A DNA stretch of 64,000 nt from positions 8,494,001 through 8,558,000 of the forward strand of contig JANTQA010000032.1 of assembly GCA_027625915.1 (NCBI GenBank), written 5' to 3'. A program made the translations under genes and the position numbers. Below are positions 12,244 to 25,200 of the stretch, one piece after another (position 1 is the stretch's first letter; every line of letters begins with the position of its first letter). The notes under the pieces are model-generated. The model ran no database searches. It worked only from the letters and a program-made list of their open reading frames with translations, and was not told where the DNA came from. The stretch is from Anaeramoeba flamelloides. Taxonomy: Eukaryota; Metamonada; Anaeramoebidae.

Positions 12244-13458
12244 GAGGTTTTGATGATAACATACATTATCATGATATTAACAATAAAACCGTAATAATAT
12301 TAAAAATCGTGATTAACCCAACTTTATCGTGATATTCAACATTATCGCGAAAAAATGAAAAATTATTTTTTTGAGATTACCTTAAAAAAATCTCCTGACT
12401 TTACAAAGTCTTGAGACTTTTACAACACTTTCCCCTTTCATAAATGTCAGAAAATGTTTGTAAGGGTTGTGTGCTGTCTTCAAGTGTTTGAAAGTTTTGA
12501 AAGACATAATTTTTTTGTAAAGGGATGAGTTTGGTTTGTTGTGGAAAAAAATTTTATTCTTTTCATTTGTTTTATAACAAAATATAAAATCTCAAACAAA
12601 TTTTATGATCAAACTAAGAATTACCCATTCCAACAATATAATTGAATATAAAATAGATGTGTTTTCTTCCAATGGAGTTGTTTCCTTCACAATTTTAAAT
12701 AACCAAAAAGAATAAAGAATAATTTTCATTCTTATTGGTGATCGATCAAACAAGAACCTCTAAGCTCTAATTGTGTTTTCTGTCCAATACAACGATGCTC
12801 AAAGAAGAAAAATGATAATAAGAAGATAAATGTATAAAAAATCTTAATAATTGGTGATCATCTTCTGAAAAGGATGTTGTGAAAGCTAATGAAAAGTTTA
12901 CCAACTCCTTTTAGCTTTCGGAGAATATTGAGAATGTTTTAACCCAAGAACACATTCTTTAAAAAACGGACAAAGGGTTGGTTGTTTTAGAAGGTCTTTT
13001 ATTCAACCCAATTTTCAACACAACGATTAACTGAAAAAATATTTATTTCTATTTATTTCTTATTGTTGTTGTTCTTAAAGGATCAATAGGTTTGTCAACC
13101 AAACAAAATGAAAGCACAATAAAACTCTTGAATCTGATCCTTGATTGGATCAAGTATCTTTTTTGTTGTTTTTTCAAAGAATGACTTTTTTTTCACTTAA
13201 GCTATTTTTTGATCAAAAAAAATTTTTTTTGTTTAAATATTTCTCAATTAACCCAAAAACCAATCAACTATTATATCGCGATTACTTTTTAATCGTGATA
13301 TTTTGGCATTTATCAAGATTTTATAGAATTGTCCCGATTTGTTATATTATCGCAATAATATTGAATATCACGATTTTATGATATTATCGTGATTTGATGG
13401 AAATTATCGCGATTTTTGTAACTTTATCGTGAATTAATCAGGTTATCATCAAAACCTC
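12244..13458 (+). mobile_element. TA-flanked DNA transposon, 1.2 kb, with subterminal TATCGCGATA repeats
   Basis: Inverted ends GAGGTTTTGATGATAAC (12244) and its complement (ending 13458) are each flanked by TA (12242-12243 and 13459-13460). The first and last 200 bp carry many ATCGCGATAA/ATCGTGATA-type words, strongest at 13265-13440. The middle has no transposase-like frame, so the copy looks non-autonomous. A reverse-oriented partial copy is at 38657-39545 and another at 1-181. TA duplication suggests the Tc1/mariner superfamily, but no enzyme is present to confirm it. Confidence 0.85.
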
Positions 13459-13460
13459 TA

Positions 13461-15827
13461 ATATATTAAACTCATATAATTTGCTCTATTCCTTCAATAA
13501 AACTCGGTACCTTTGACTAAAAAAAAGAGTTTATAACCCCCATTTTTTGTTAGGTAAGGATTTTGTTTGATTCTTTAGATAAAAATAACTAATTTAAAGA
13601 ATAAAGAAAAAAAAACTTTTTGAGATCAAAAACAAGCCAAAGAGTAATATTTCAAAAATGAGATTTTTTTTGCAAATTATAATTCACAACTATTTTGATT
13701 GAAAATATCTGCTTTGCGCTTTTTACAAATTTCCTCCTTCACAAGTTGATTTTTAGTGATCTATTGTAAATCATATTTTGGTTGATTGTTAAAGGATGTT
13801 CACAATAATTAAAAAATTTTTACAAAAAAAAATTTAATATTTGCTAATTTTTCACTTTTTAATAACTTCAATTATAATAAACATTATTAATTAATCAAGG
13901 ATCTTTGATCAAAAATTATTTTTCAAAATAATTAACAATTTAATTTGAATTTATCCAATTTTCCAGGTTCTATTTTGTTTTTTTTCAAATTTAATAGGAA
14001 ACAATTTAAAGATTTTTTTTTAATAGTTAAGCGGTCATTTGATCATATTTTACAAGTATTTTAAATCTGATAAATATCTTGCAAATACGAAATCAATTAT
14101 TTTATTATTAAAGAATTATTTGTAGTTTTAAATTGAAAATAATATTTTTTTATTGATTTTTGCCATTAGGTTTTTTTAAATTATTAAGAAATAAACTGAA
14201 ATTTTTGGAAATTTTCTTTTAATTTTTAAAATTAAAAAAAAAAAAACTAGGCACTTTATGGCATTTGGCGTAAATTTTCTGTTAGGTTTTATAGAATTCA
14301 AATGGATTGGGTAAAATATTTGATTTTTTAGTATTTCTTTGAAGTCCCAGAAAATTACCATTATCTTTTCTAGTGTTTTCGGTATATTTGTAAAATCAAT
14401 AGATTTTCGTTAGATTTTTTTGAGTTTTTCTATTCATGTGGAAAATATATAGATTTTCGTTGGGTTTTTTTTTACTTTTATGTAATAAACCGAAAATTTA
14501 TTAAAATTTTCTGTTTATTTCAAAAAGTGAAAAAAACTGTGAACACTTCACAAATAAAATGGAAAACCTCTAAAAAAACCTAGAAAACTTAACAAATAAA
14601 ACAGAATCCTCAGGAAAGGTACAGTTAGATTTTTTTAATTCAACAGATTCAATTAAAATCAAAGATTTTTCTCCATTCTTTTGAATTCTATTGCCACATA
14701 TGGCACTTGACATACACTTCCTTTCATTTTTTTTTTTTATTTTTGAAATAAACGGGAAATAAAATAAATTTTCCCTTTATTTCAAAAAGTAAAAAAAAAA
14801 AAAACAGCCTGTAAGTCTACCATAATTTAATTGTATATGGTAAAATAACTGATTTTACTTGATTCTTCTGAATCATTAAAAACATAAGACACGGCATATT
14901 GATCATAATTTTTTTTTTTCCGATTTCAGTTCTTTGAGATGAATAGAATTTTTTCAAAACCATTAGTCATTGTCTATTCAAATTAATTATCTCAAAGTTT
15001 TATTTCACCTAAAATTAATACAACAATCACTTTAAAAATTTTTAAACCTAAAATAGACCTTTTTTCGCCACGAGGGACTTATAAAAATTGTAATAATGCT
15101 AATAACAATAAATACAATAGCCCTAAGATTTTTTAATTTACTTCGATGTTGATTGTATCATGCATAAACTTAATTAACCAAACAAAATGGTGATTGAAGT
15201 AATAATTTTGTCTAATTTGATATTTATCAATTTTTTTTTTTCTGACCAGTATTAGGCACAAAAAAAATTACTAAAAAAATTTTTTTCAATTGTCATCCTA
15301 AATTTTCACCCTTATAACTTTACTCTTTAATGATTAAATTTAAATACCTTACAACCGAGTGTTGCTATATTTTTTCAGGAAAAAATCTTTTTTGGAAATA
15401 CAAATATCAAAAAAAAAAATCTTTTTCAACAAAAGGATTCAAAACTTGTGAACAATTTAATAAAAAATCCTCAAAAAGATATAAATTCAAAAATCTTAAT
15501 CAAATGAAAAATTTTAATAATATATGAAATGTTAGCACTCCCTTAAGTTTTATCAGGATACCATAAACAATAAAATTTTGTTGTGTGTCATAAACAATCC
15601 AATACACACTTTTTTAATTGTTTACTTATTCTAAACTGTTGGATTTCTTGAGTAAAGACGAGACAGTTTTATTTCTCAAACCAAAATTCCTTGTACATAG
15701 AAATCTCACAAACCAAAAATAAAGTATGAGAAAAACTAAAAATTGAGAAAAGATCTAATTATCACACGAAATCAAAAATTTATTTTTTCCTTTTTTCAGA
15801 AAGCACTTTTCTCTTTTAAAAAAAACT
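13461..15827. other. Intergenic stretch upstream of Arp3
   Basis: Holds the degenerate palindrome cluster at 14160-14820 and otherwise A/T-rich sequence. A 65-codon plus-strand frame at 15330-15527 has an ATG but no recognisable similarity and is not called. A TTTTTTCAG at about 15792-15800, 28 bp before the Arp3 ATG, could be the acceptor of a 5' UTR intron. Confidence 0.5.
14160..14820. repeat. Degenerate cluster of palindromic hairpin repeats
   Basis: Several old copies of the palindrome family seen cleanly at 23544-23633 and 34316-34612. Recognisable parts are TTAGGTTTTTTT, GAAATAAAC...GTTTATTTC arms (14467-14525 and 14740-14785), the spacer CTAGGCACTTTATGGCA near 14249 and TGGCACTTGACATACAC near 14701. 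Arms are diverged, so element borders are approximate. Confidence 0.6.
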
Positions 15828-17991
15828 ATGACTGATCACTTACCAGCAGCAGTTATTGACGTAGGAACTGGATATACCAAAATGGGATTTGCAGGAAATG
15901 TACTTCCATCTTATATTGTTCCATCAAACATTGGAAAGTATGATCCAAAACAAAAAACCAATGTTGTCAAAGGATTGGAAGATCTTGATTTTTATATTGG
16001 AAAAGAGGCCTACAGCCATTCCTCAACTTACTCTGTCTCGTCTCCAATGAAGCATGGTCAAATTGAAAATTGGGATGATATTGAACATTTTTGGGAACAC
16101 TGTATTTTTAGATATTTAAGATGTGAGCCAGAAGATCACCACTTTCTTTTGGTAAGTTCTTTTTTAGTTCAAAATTTTTAAAAACAACAGAAAAAATTCA
16201 ATAAAAAATCTTTTTTTCTTCTTTTTTTACAATCATCTTATTTTTGTTATTATTTTTTAAACCAAAATCCGTTCTTTTTTCTTTTTTTTTTTTTCTTTTG
16301 TGTTTAAATTTTTGATTTTGTTTGTTATTATTCAAAATAATTCACAACGAATAACAAACTAATCACAAAAACAAACATTCCTAACTGGACTTTTTAAAAA
16401 AAAAATAAAATAAAAGACCGAACCACCTTTAAATACACCAGAAAACAGAGAGTTCACAGCAGAAATTATGTTTGAAAGTTTCAATGTACCAGGTCTCTAT
16501 ATTGGTGTACAAGCCGTACTTGCACTTGCTGCTTCATTTATTGCTAAAGAAACCAGTGGACAAACAGAGAGACCAAGATTAACAGGTACAGTTATTGACT
16601 CAGGTGCAGGTGTCACTCATGTCATTCCAGTTGTAAGTATTATTGATTTTTTTTTTTTTTTAATATTCTTCTTTCATGCGATGAAGAACTTCATTCTTGT
16701 AACAATAAACAATTCTAATTTTGTTTTCCAACTAATAAGGCTGATGGGTATGTTATTGGAAGTTGTATCAAGCACATTCCAATTGCTGGTAAAGATATTA
16801 CCTCATTTATTCAAAAATTATTAAGAGAGCATGAAAGAATTCCACCAGAATATGCACTGGAATCTGCCAATTATTGTAAAGTAAGTATTTTGCTTCAATA
16901 TTTTACATATTTTTTCCTCTTTTGTTCCAAGTGTTTTGTCTAAAAACACAAATATACGGAACATATCATAAATTCATAAAAAAAAAACAAATTCCGTCTT
17001 TTTTAAAAAATTGCAATGTATACCCCCCATCGCTCTAATTATTTATTTATTTATTTCTTTTAATTCAAAAAAGGAAACTTATTGCTATGTTTGCCCTGAT
17101 GTTGCAAAAGAATTTGACAAATATGAAAAAGATCCAAAAACTTGGATCAAAACGTATGAAGGAGTAATTCAAAAAACCAAAAGAAAATTTTCCTTTGAAA
17201 TGGGATACGAAAGATTTCTAGCACCAGAGATTTTCTTTAATCCACAAATTTTCACTTCAGATTTTGTGACACCACTTCCAACTTTAGTTGATCAAGTTAT
17301 TCAAAATTCACCAATTGATGTTAGAAGACCGCTTTATAATGTAGGGAATTTGTTTATAAATAAATATTTATTTTATTTCTTTATTGCATTTTGTTCAATG
17401 CTTGAATTCATTTTAAAAAAGTGTGGAAAAAAAAAAAAAAGTTTTCAAAGCTCTCTTTAATCCAGCCTACCAACTTCGATAGGCCTATTTTAAGAACCCA
17501 TTGAAAACTCTCCAGTCACGTTTCATTAAAATGACTTTGGTATTTGAAATAATACTCGAAATTAACTTTTCATTTTGGATCCACTTTTGGATCCATTTCT
17601 TTTTCTAATATTTTATTGACTTATTTTCAAAACATTTTATTTATCCTATTTGATTCTATTTTTATTCAAAAAATAATAAAAGAATATCGTTCTTTCAGGT
17701 GGTTCAACATTATATAAAGATTTGGGAAGAAGGCTTCAAAGAGATCTCAGAAGAAGAGTCAAGGCCAGATTAAAAAGAAGTGAAATGCTCTCAGGCGGAA
17801 AATTAAAACCAAAGCCAATAGATGTAAATGTAATTTCGCATAAAATGCAAAAATATGCTGTATGGTTTGGTGGCTCAATGATGGCTTTTACCCCCGAATT
17901 TTATAAAGTCTGTCACACAAAAGAGCAATATGATGAAATTGGACCTTCCATTGCAAGACATAACCCCGTATTAGGTGGTATTACAATGTAA
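15828..17991 (+). CDS. ARP3: Actin-related protein 3 (Arp2/3 complex subunit)
   Basis: Five exons, 15828-16151, 16417-16632, 16740-16880, 17074-17340 and 17683-17991, all joined in phase 0, encode 418 residues, the usual Arp3 length. Conserved segments include [16 protein letters not shown] (phosphate-binding loop 1), [53 protein letters not shown] (loop 2), [43 protein letters not shown] and [17 protein letters not shown]. With Arp2 it forms the nucleating actin-like dimer of branched actin networks. The last exon must start at the AAAAG acceptor before 17683: this restores NIVLSGGST, whereas the stronger-looking TTTCAG 16 bp downstream would shift the frame. All four introns end in AAG. No essential nucleotide-binding residue appears lost. 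Confidence 0.97.
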
Positions 17992-18410
17992 ATTTCAATT
18001 TAATAATAACCAGCTATTATTATTATTATTATTACTTTTTTTTTTTTTTTTTTTTTTTAAATTTTAACTGTTAATTTTTCACAAGTTATTTCTTATTTCG
18101 TGTAAGAAAGTAACACTAATTATTTATTTTTATTTTTTCTTGAATTATCTTTTTTAATTTCGCACTTAATATACTTTTTTTTTTTTTTTTTTTACTTTCC
18201 TCAGAACATCCTCAAAAAAATTCTTTTAAAAATAAAGAAAATTAAAAACATTATCCACATTTAAAAAAAATAAAAATTTCAACATTTATTAATGTCAAAT
18301 ATTTATCTTTCAAAAAAATGAAAATTATTAATTATTCTCATTTCGTTTTTGTTTAAAAAGCGAAACTATGGAATTGTTATTTTTTAAAATGAGTTTTTTT
18401 TTTTTTTTTT
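17992..18410. other. Arp3 3' flank
   Basis: T-run-rich downstream sequence. A poly(T) block at 18394-18410, preceded by AAAATGAG, is the left target-site duplication of the LINE copy that follows. Confidence 0.5.
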
Positions 18411-19583
18411 AAAACTCAAATATATTTAAGTTATGGGTGTTTGAAATATTCCCGAAAATACCCGAAAATCGAAAATACCCAAAAATTTTTTAACCCATAA
18501 AAACACATTATGGACAACTTCTAAGATTCCCTAGTGCCAATATACTCAGTTTAACGGTAAAATAACAATTTAACTTTCAGTCAAAATATTTTTTTTTGAT
18601 TTTTCTACTTTAAACTTCTCTAAAGAGGTTTTGGTACCTTTTGAGTATATTTGTTTAATTGTTGGTACTTATAAGGGTAAATGTATAGGTATGTCAGGGT
18701 ATTGGTATCGGTGGTTTGGGTATTGGTAGGGGGCGTGTTTGTATATTTTGGTAAAACCAGTTCCTTTTATGGAATGGGAAGTTAAATAAAGTTTGGCTTG
18801 GGTCACCTTATGTAGGATATGGGTATGTGTTGTACGATTAGATATTACTCGGTAATTTTTGGATTATATTTAATATTACAAAATTATGGGTAATGAGAAA
18901 CAATTAGAAATTTTCAATTCAAGTACATTTTCTCTCATTTAGTTAATACTATTTCGAAATGATCAGAAAAGTTACAGTTATCCAGGATATTAATCCCTTT
19001 CACACAAAATGGGTTGAATACCATTCCCTAAAATTTAATTTTTTTGAATTTTGATATTTTGAGAAAAAAAATATTTTGTCAAAAATAAAAGCCAAATTTC
19101 CCTTTATACTGAGTATATTGGCACCAGTGTTTCATAGAAGTTGTTCAAAAAATGTTTTTTCGTGGTTAAAAAATTTTCGAGTATTTTCGGGAATATTTGC
19201 TAGATCCTTAAGTTATCCATCAAGCTTAACAACCCCAAAATTTAGGTTATTTACTAATTGCCTAAACAGATATTATTATGTAATAGATAAAAACATAAAT
19301 AAATTTTGTACTTTATGTTTAAAATATGAACATAAAGATATAATAGAATATATTAAATAATTTTTTATGGGTATGTACTTCTTAAGAAAAAAATAGATTA
19401 ATTTTTCAACAATACATTAAAAGAAATAAATCTTAAGGAATTGAGTTTAAACTGTGATAGTTTGAAATTATTTTCATTAATTAAACATCATGAAATATAT
19501 GATTTTACGCTTAAATTTCTGAAAGGGAATTTAAGTTTAAGGGCATCTAGAAAGTAATTTACTCTTCTTCGATAATAAAAAAA
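18411..19583 (+). mobile_element. 5'-truncated LINE copy split by a nested Mutator-like element
   Basis: The LINE parts are 18411-18434 and 19208-19583. The second encodes the C-terminal tail of the family protein ([11 protein letters not shown], then [10 protein letters not shown]) and the 3' end words GTAATTTACTCTTCTTC before an A-run. It is flanked by a duplication of AAAATGAG plus a T-run (18386 onward, and 19585-19600). It is severely 5' truncated, with no reverse transcriptase core, and contains in-frame breaks. The nested element is listed separately. Confidence 0.8.
18435..19207. mobile_element. Mutator-like non-autonomous element with long TIRs and 9-bp TSD
   Basis: 773 bp. The left arm (18435 to about 18552) and the right arm (about 19106-19207) are imperfect inverted repeats of over 100 bp sharing AATATTCCCGAAAATAC, a TTTTTTAACC block and GTGCCAATATACTCAG. 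TTAAGTTAT flanks it exactly on both sides (18426-18434 and 19208-19216), a 9-bp duplication inside LINE sequence. Long TIRs plus 9-bp TSD are the hallmark of Mutator-like elements. The interior has no transposase. A diverged second copy lies at 43908-44698. Confidence 0.88.
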
Positions 19584-20340
19584 AAAATGAGTTTTTTTTT
19601 AAAAAAAAGAACATTAAAAAATTTTAAAATAACAACTGCATAAATAGAGTTCAATTAATAAACATGAAAATTTTGGATATATTAATTATGAAAGTCTTTT
19701 GTATAATTGGAGTAATTTATTTTATTATAATATTTTCAAGTATTTTATGGATATTTAGAAATTAAAATAATTTATCAAAAGGTAGATTTATTAAATTTAT
19801 TATTAAAAATTTTCTTTTTCTCTTTTTTTCTTTTTTCTCCCCCCTCTCTTCATTTTTTTTCTTTGTATATGATGTGTGTATCCCTTACCACATCCGATTG
19901 ACCTAAATTTCATCAAGTACAATTGGAAAAGATTATAAATAATATTGATGTACAAATGGCTTTATAAAAAGGCAACAACAATAATCAGTCTTTGGGTTCT
20001 TATGTTGATCATTATTGAGTTAATCTTTGAAATTTAAAAACTTAAAAAAATAGTTACTTTTGGAAGTTTCTAAATATGAATTATTAAATACTGGGGTACA
20101 ATTATTTTGGGGTTTCTATTTTTAGATTTTGGTAAAGGAATTAAAAAAAAAATTTCCAAAATGAAAATTTTTAATTGTGATCCTTAATAAAAAATGTAAT
20201 AATTTATTATGAAATAGGATTTAAAATAGATTTTTTAGAGTCACATAAACTATTTGAGCCATGGTGCACTAATATCATTTACACACAATTTCATCATACT
20301 TTGATTATAGAGAAATCTATGGTGGAGATAATCCCTTAAA
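19584..20340. other. Intergenic stretch between Arp3 and DnaJ, no gene
   Basis: A/T-rich sequence with T/C-rich run TTTTTTCTCCCCCCTCTCTTC near 19830. Nothing else supported. Confidence 0.5.
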
Positions 20341-21239
20341 TAGTAAATATTGGAGAAATAATTTTTGATCAAATCAAGATTTTATGAACAAATCTTATAT
20401 TTAAGAAAAGCCAAAGTAATTAACAATTAAAAGTTTCAGAAAAAATATTATTTCATTGCATTTTGATCCTTATAGAATTGCTTTGGAAAGCTAAAAAAAC
20501 CCAAAATTCTATTTTAATTGTAAACTTTACCAAAAATATTATAACTATTTATCGAGAAAAATTAAATTTTATAAATTCTATAAGACATTTATCATTGTTA
20601 GATAACGTGAATTTATCAATTTTAATCTGAAAAAATCCTTTTAAGGGACCAGTCTCTTTTATTTTTTTTTTTTTGACGACTTTCTCAATAAGGATTCCTG
20701 ATCTAGAAATAAGTTTAATATGAAAATAAACAGGGGTTTTCAAATCTGACTTATTAGCTAAAAATTTTCTCAATCTCTATTAAAGTTAGGTAAAAAATTT
20801 TAATAGAGACTAGTCCCTTAAACCAAATTGAATCAAATAATCTTCTAAAAATAATATTAATTTTCATAAGGATTGTTTTTCACTAATTTTTACAATCAAA
20901 ACTTCAAAAAAAAGAAATGTTAAAATTTTATAAACCTTTTAAATTCAAAAAATCCACATAGAGAAAAATTTAATTTAAAACACTTATTATTTTTTGGTCT
21001 TCCCAAACAATTACTAACTTTATCTTGAAATATAACCTAACAAAAAAAAAAACCTTTTTAGTAAAGTGTTCAATTAAAATCCAATTTTTTGTTTTTTTTA
21101 GCTTTCCAAAGGGCCAAAATGCAATAGAATAATATTGTTTCAGAAAATTTTAATTGTTAATGGCTTTGGTTTTTCTTAAATATAAGATTTGTTCAAAAAT
21201 TTTACCTTGATCATAAAATCATTTTGCTAATATTTACTA
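20341..21239. mobile_element. ~900 bp foldback element with ~185-bp inverted arms
   Basis: Arms at 20341-20525 and 21060-21239 are inverted copies of each other (shared blocks AACAAATCTTATATTTAAG, AATTAACAATTAAAA, CTTTGGAAAGCTAAAAAA). Inside, a smaller inverted pair built on AAGGGACTAGTCTCT lies near 20640-20660 and 20800-20822. A 74-codon minus-strand frame in the loop has no recognisable function. Likely a non-autonomous DNA element; no flanking duplication identified. Confidence 0.75.
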
Positions 21240-22216
21240 TTGAAAAAAACAAAACAAATTTTTGACTGACCCTTTTTTTTTTAGTATCTAAATTTTTTTC
21301 ACAATGGTTATGTTCCCAAATATTTTTCATTTTATAATACTAATAAATTCAAAAAAATATGCATAAAACTTTTAATTCGTTTTCCATTTTACAATGATTT
21401 TTATACAAGCTTTGATTAAAGCATTCTTTACATTTAAATGTGAAGAAACTTTATAAAATTGGCCTGACTTTCAAAATATTTGTTCTCTTGAGTTGTTTTA
21501 TTAGTTGAGTTAATTGATTACAAAAATGGAAATTGAACTAAAAATTTTATGAAATTTATTTGAATTTATCAGTAATAGAAATACCAGTTCTTCAAAATAT
21601 AAATTTTAAGGGCTTTTATTGTAAAATAAGTCCAATAATAAATCTCAAAAAATTATCAATAATTTTTTTATTCTTAGATATCTGGAAGAATTGTTTTTGA
21701 TATACAATGTTAATTTTAATCTCAGTAGAAATCATTTTTGGTTTTCTATATAACAAAAATTCGATGTTTAATTTATTTGTCAAAATTTATAACTTTTTGA
21801 AAATCTAAAGTAATTTATGACAAATAACAAAATGCAAAGTAACTAATAGTTTAACGAGAGACAATAAAAATAATCGCCAAAACTTATACCATAACAACGA
21901 TAATAACACATCCACTTTAAATATTACTTTAGTTTTGGAATATTTCAAATTTAGTGGATACATAACTAATAAAGTAACACTAAATATTTTAAAGGAGAGA
22001 ATACCTTTGTTTGACGTTTAAAAAAAAGTCCCTACTTTACTGATCAACTCATTAAAGAGAAGAAACTCACTCAATTATTCTTTTCTTATCTAAAATTAAC
22101 AAATTGTTTCCAAATAGAGTTAAAACTTCATCAAAATTTTTAATCTAGGTAGATTCATTTCTTCTTTTAGAATCATTTTTTTAATATCTTTTTTCAGAAT
22201 AAAAACTTTTATTATT
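21240..22216. other. DnaJ upstream region
   Basis: No gene seen. A TTTTTTCAG at 22190-22198, about 18 bp before the DnaJ ATG, resembles a 5' UTR intron acceptor, as also seen before Arp3. Confidence 0.45.
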
Positions 22217-25200
22217 ATGAGTGTAAAAGAAACAAAGTTATATGACACACTTGGTGTTAAGCCAGATGCTACTTCAGTAAATATTCTTCTATTTTTTTCT
22301 TTTCCAAGATATGTTTTGTTTTTTTATCTCAATGATTTTTTTTACTTTAATGATTTCTTTCTCACACCAAAATAATAATTCGAATGAATGTAATCCAATT
22401 TGACCTCTAAAAGAACCAAATTAGAAGAGCTTATAAAAAATTAGCTTTAAAATATCATCCAGATCGAAACCCCAATTCAGGTGACAAAGTAAAGATTATT
22501 TTTTTTTCCTTTTTTTTTTTTGACTTTTTGCTTTTTTTGGTTTTTTTTTTTTTTTTTTTTTTTAATCAGAATCACAAAAATTTTTTTCTTGAAAAATAAT
22601 AACATTAATTCCCCATCACTTTTAGTTTAAAGAAATTAGACATGCTTATGAAATTCTTTCAAACGAAGAAAAAAGAAAGATGTACAACAAACATGGTGAA
22701 AAAGGAACAGAGGAAGGCTTCCAAGAAGGAGGACAAGATATTTTTTCTTCGTTCTTTGGTAAATTTTTTTTTCATTTTTCAGAACAATTTCTTTTAAAAA
22801 TAACCCATAAAATCCAAAATTTAAGACCCAAAAAATGAAAGAATTAGAACGGGGTATATTCTAATCTCTGGAAATAAGAATTTTAATCTCTCACAATCAA
22901 CTTCTCAAAGTTTTGGTGAATTAGGAAAGGAAATCAAAATTTGAATTATCATAAACAAAGCAAAACCAAAACAAAATACAATTACAAACAAGACTATTTT
23001 CAAAAACTTGGCAATAAAAAGTTTTACCAAGTGTTGTTTCAAAGTGTTTAAAAGAGTGAGTCAAACAGTTTGAGTAACACTTTGCAAAACTCAGGGTACC
23101 CACTTCCTGAAAAAAGCTGTATTTTTTTTTTATTATTTAACGGAGGAGTTTTTAATTCCTCTTATTTGCCCGAATTCCTAAATTATGATTTAGGAATTTT
23201 GTTAAAGACTCAAAAATAAATTTATTACCCACTAAGGCTAATAAATACGATGAATCTCTTTTTCTAATAATATCAAAAATAGTAATAATATTATTTTTTA
23301 ATATATTAGAGATGTTAAATTTTTTTATTTCAGATATCCAGATTTTACGATTATTTTCATAGGCTGGGCAGTTCCAGAGAAAATGATCCAAATCTTCAAT
23401 GATATCTATTTTTTTTGATTTTTTGCATAATTTACAGTATTTTGATTTGTCCTTGTTCATAACATAAGAATATCTATTAAGGTAATTTGTAAAATTTCTG
23501 AATTTTAAAATTGAAGTTGAACCCTCCATTTTAAATATCTTTTGTCGTTAGGTTTTTTTTAATTCAAGAAATAAACAGAAAATTTAATAAATTTTCTGTT
23601 TATTTCTTAAATCAAAAAAAACCTAGACACGACTGTTTGTTAATATTATTTTGAATAGAAATTATTTTTAAATATTTTTGAACTTTCCAACTTGGACTAT
23701 TTTCCAGTTGATTAATTCGATATTTCTCAAGTTCAAATTCTAATTCTTTTAGGGTGTCTGATTGCCAGTTAATATTTTCAAATTTCTGTTCTCTGAATTT
23801 GAGATTATCAACTATTTCATGAAAATCCAGGGTTTTTAATTTTTGAATTAGTTTAAATCTTCTTTTATATATAGTTATTCTTGCTGAATCTATTTTTGCT
23901 TCAGTTTTATATATAAGTCTAGGAGAGTGTGGATTTATTAATAAAAAAAAAAAGCTGTATTTTCAAAGAAGTACAAAAAAATATATCTTTTCCAAAAACA
24001 CTTTAAAGCAGAAGGCACACCTAAAATAAAACTATTTTCAGAATTGTATTCAAAACTCTCAAAGTTACAATTTCTTTTAGTCTTTATCAATGAATAAAAA
24101 TAAAATTTTCAATTTTTTTAAAAAAAAATTCCAACAATAAATGGTTTTTGTGGCTAGCAAGTTTTTATTTTGTGAGGTTTGCTTTTGTGAAAAATGGAAA
24201 ATAAACTCTTTCTTGTAAACAATAATGTAAAACAACTGTTTAAAGGAATAATAAGCTAAAAAAATCTTCGAGTAATTTTAATAGCAAATTCAAAAAAAAA
24301 TCACCAAATCTTGAAATTGAAAAACAAAGTAAAAATCTGATTACCACAAAAGCAAACTTACTTTAAAAGCTATTTTCAGAAACAAATTCTTGTTGTTCAA
24401 AGTTTGATCCATTTTTCTCATTTTTGAAAAGTTCAAAATCCAGCATATTTCTGAATTATTTCGAAAAAAATATTATTTTCTTTGAAAAAAGAAAGAAATC
24501 TTATGGTCTGTAAAGGAAGTGTACAAAAATACACTTTGAAAATAAAACCACTAAGTGTTAAAATAACGCAGTTAAAACAATCAACTTAATTTCTAAAAAA
24601 TTACAATAATTATTTTAAACTAAACAAAAAATCATTTTTTGATTCAAAGAACAGTTCAAATCAATTTTTTCTTTTTATTGAACAAAAAAATCTGAGAAAA
24701 AAAAAACCAAAAAATCAAATTAAAAAATCTTCCCATAATACTTTTTTTAAAACCTCGAAAATTCAACTTATAATCTTAAGAAATACTTTTTAATTTGGTT
24801 ATTTTTAATCAATAATTAATAACCACAATCTTAACTTTTTCAGTGAGTTATAAACAACACATGTGCAAAAATGATTTCTGATTTTTTCATGTTTTTTTTT
24901 TGTTAAAATTGTGATTTTTTCATTAACTGTGATACTTTTCTGATACGATTCCCAAGGTTCAGGAAACTTTTCCTATATTTGAAGTTTTAAATGAAAACAA
25001 ATTCCATTTAATAAACTATTGAAGATGTTTGGTTTTGTTTGAATTTGAAAAACGTATTTTCGATTTTCTCTTGACGTTTCTATCTCAAATAACTTCCTTT
25101 CTTTTTTAAATACAACAAAACTTTACAATATACATTAAATATATATACAAGTTTCTTGTCTCTTGGGAATCGTATCAGAAAAGTATCACAGTTAATGAAA

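Noticed and set aside
15330-15527. 65-codon frame with ATG upstream of Arp3
   Set aside because: No similarity, biased toward Lys/Asn/Phe as expected from the base composition.
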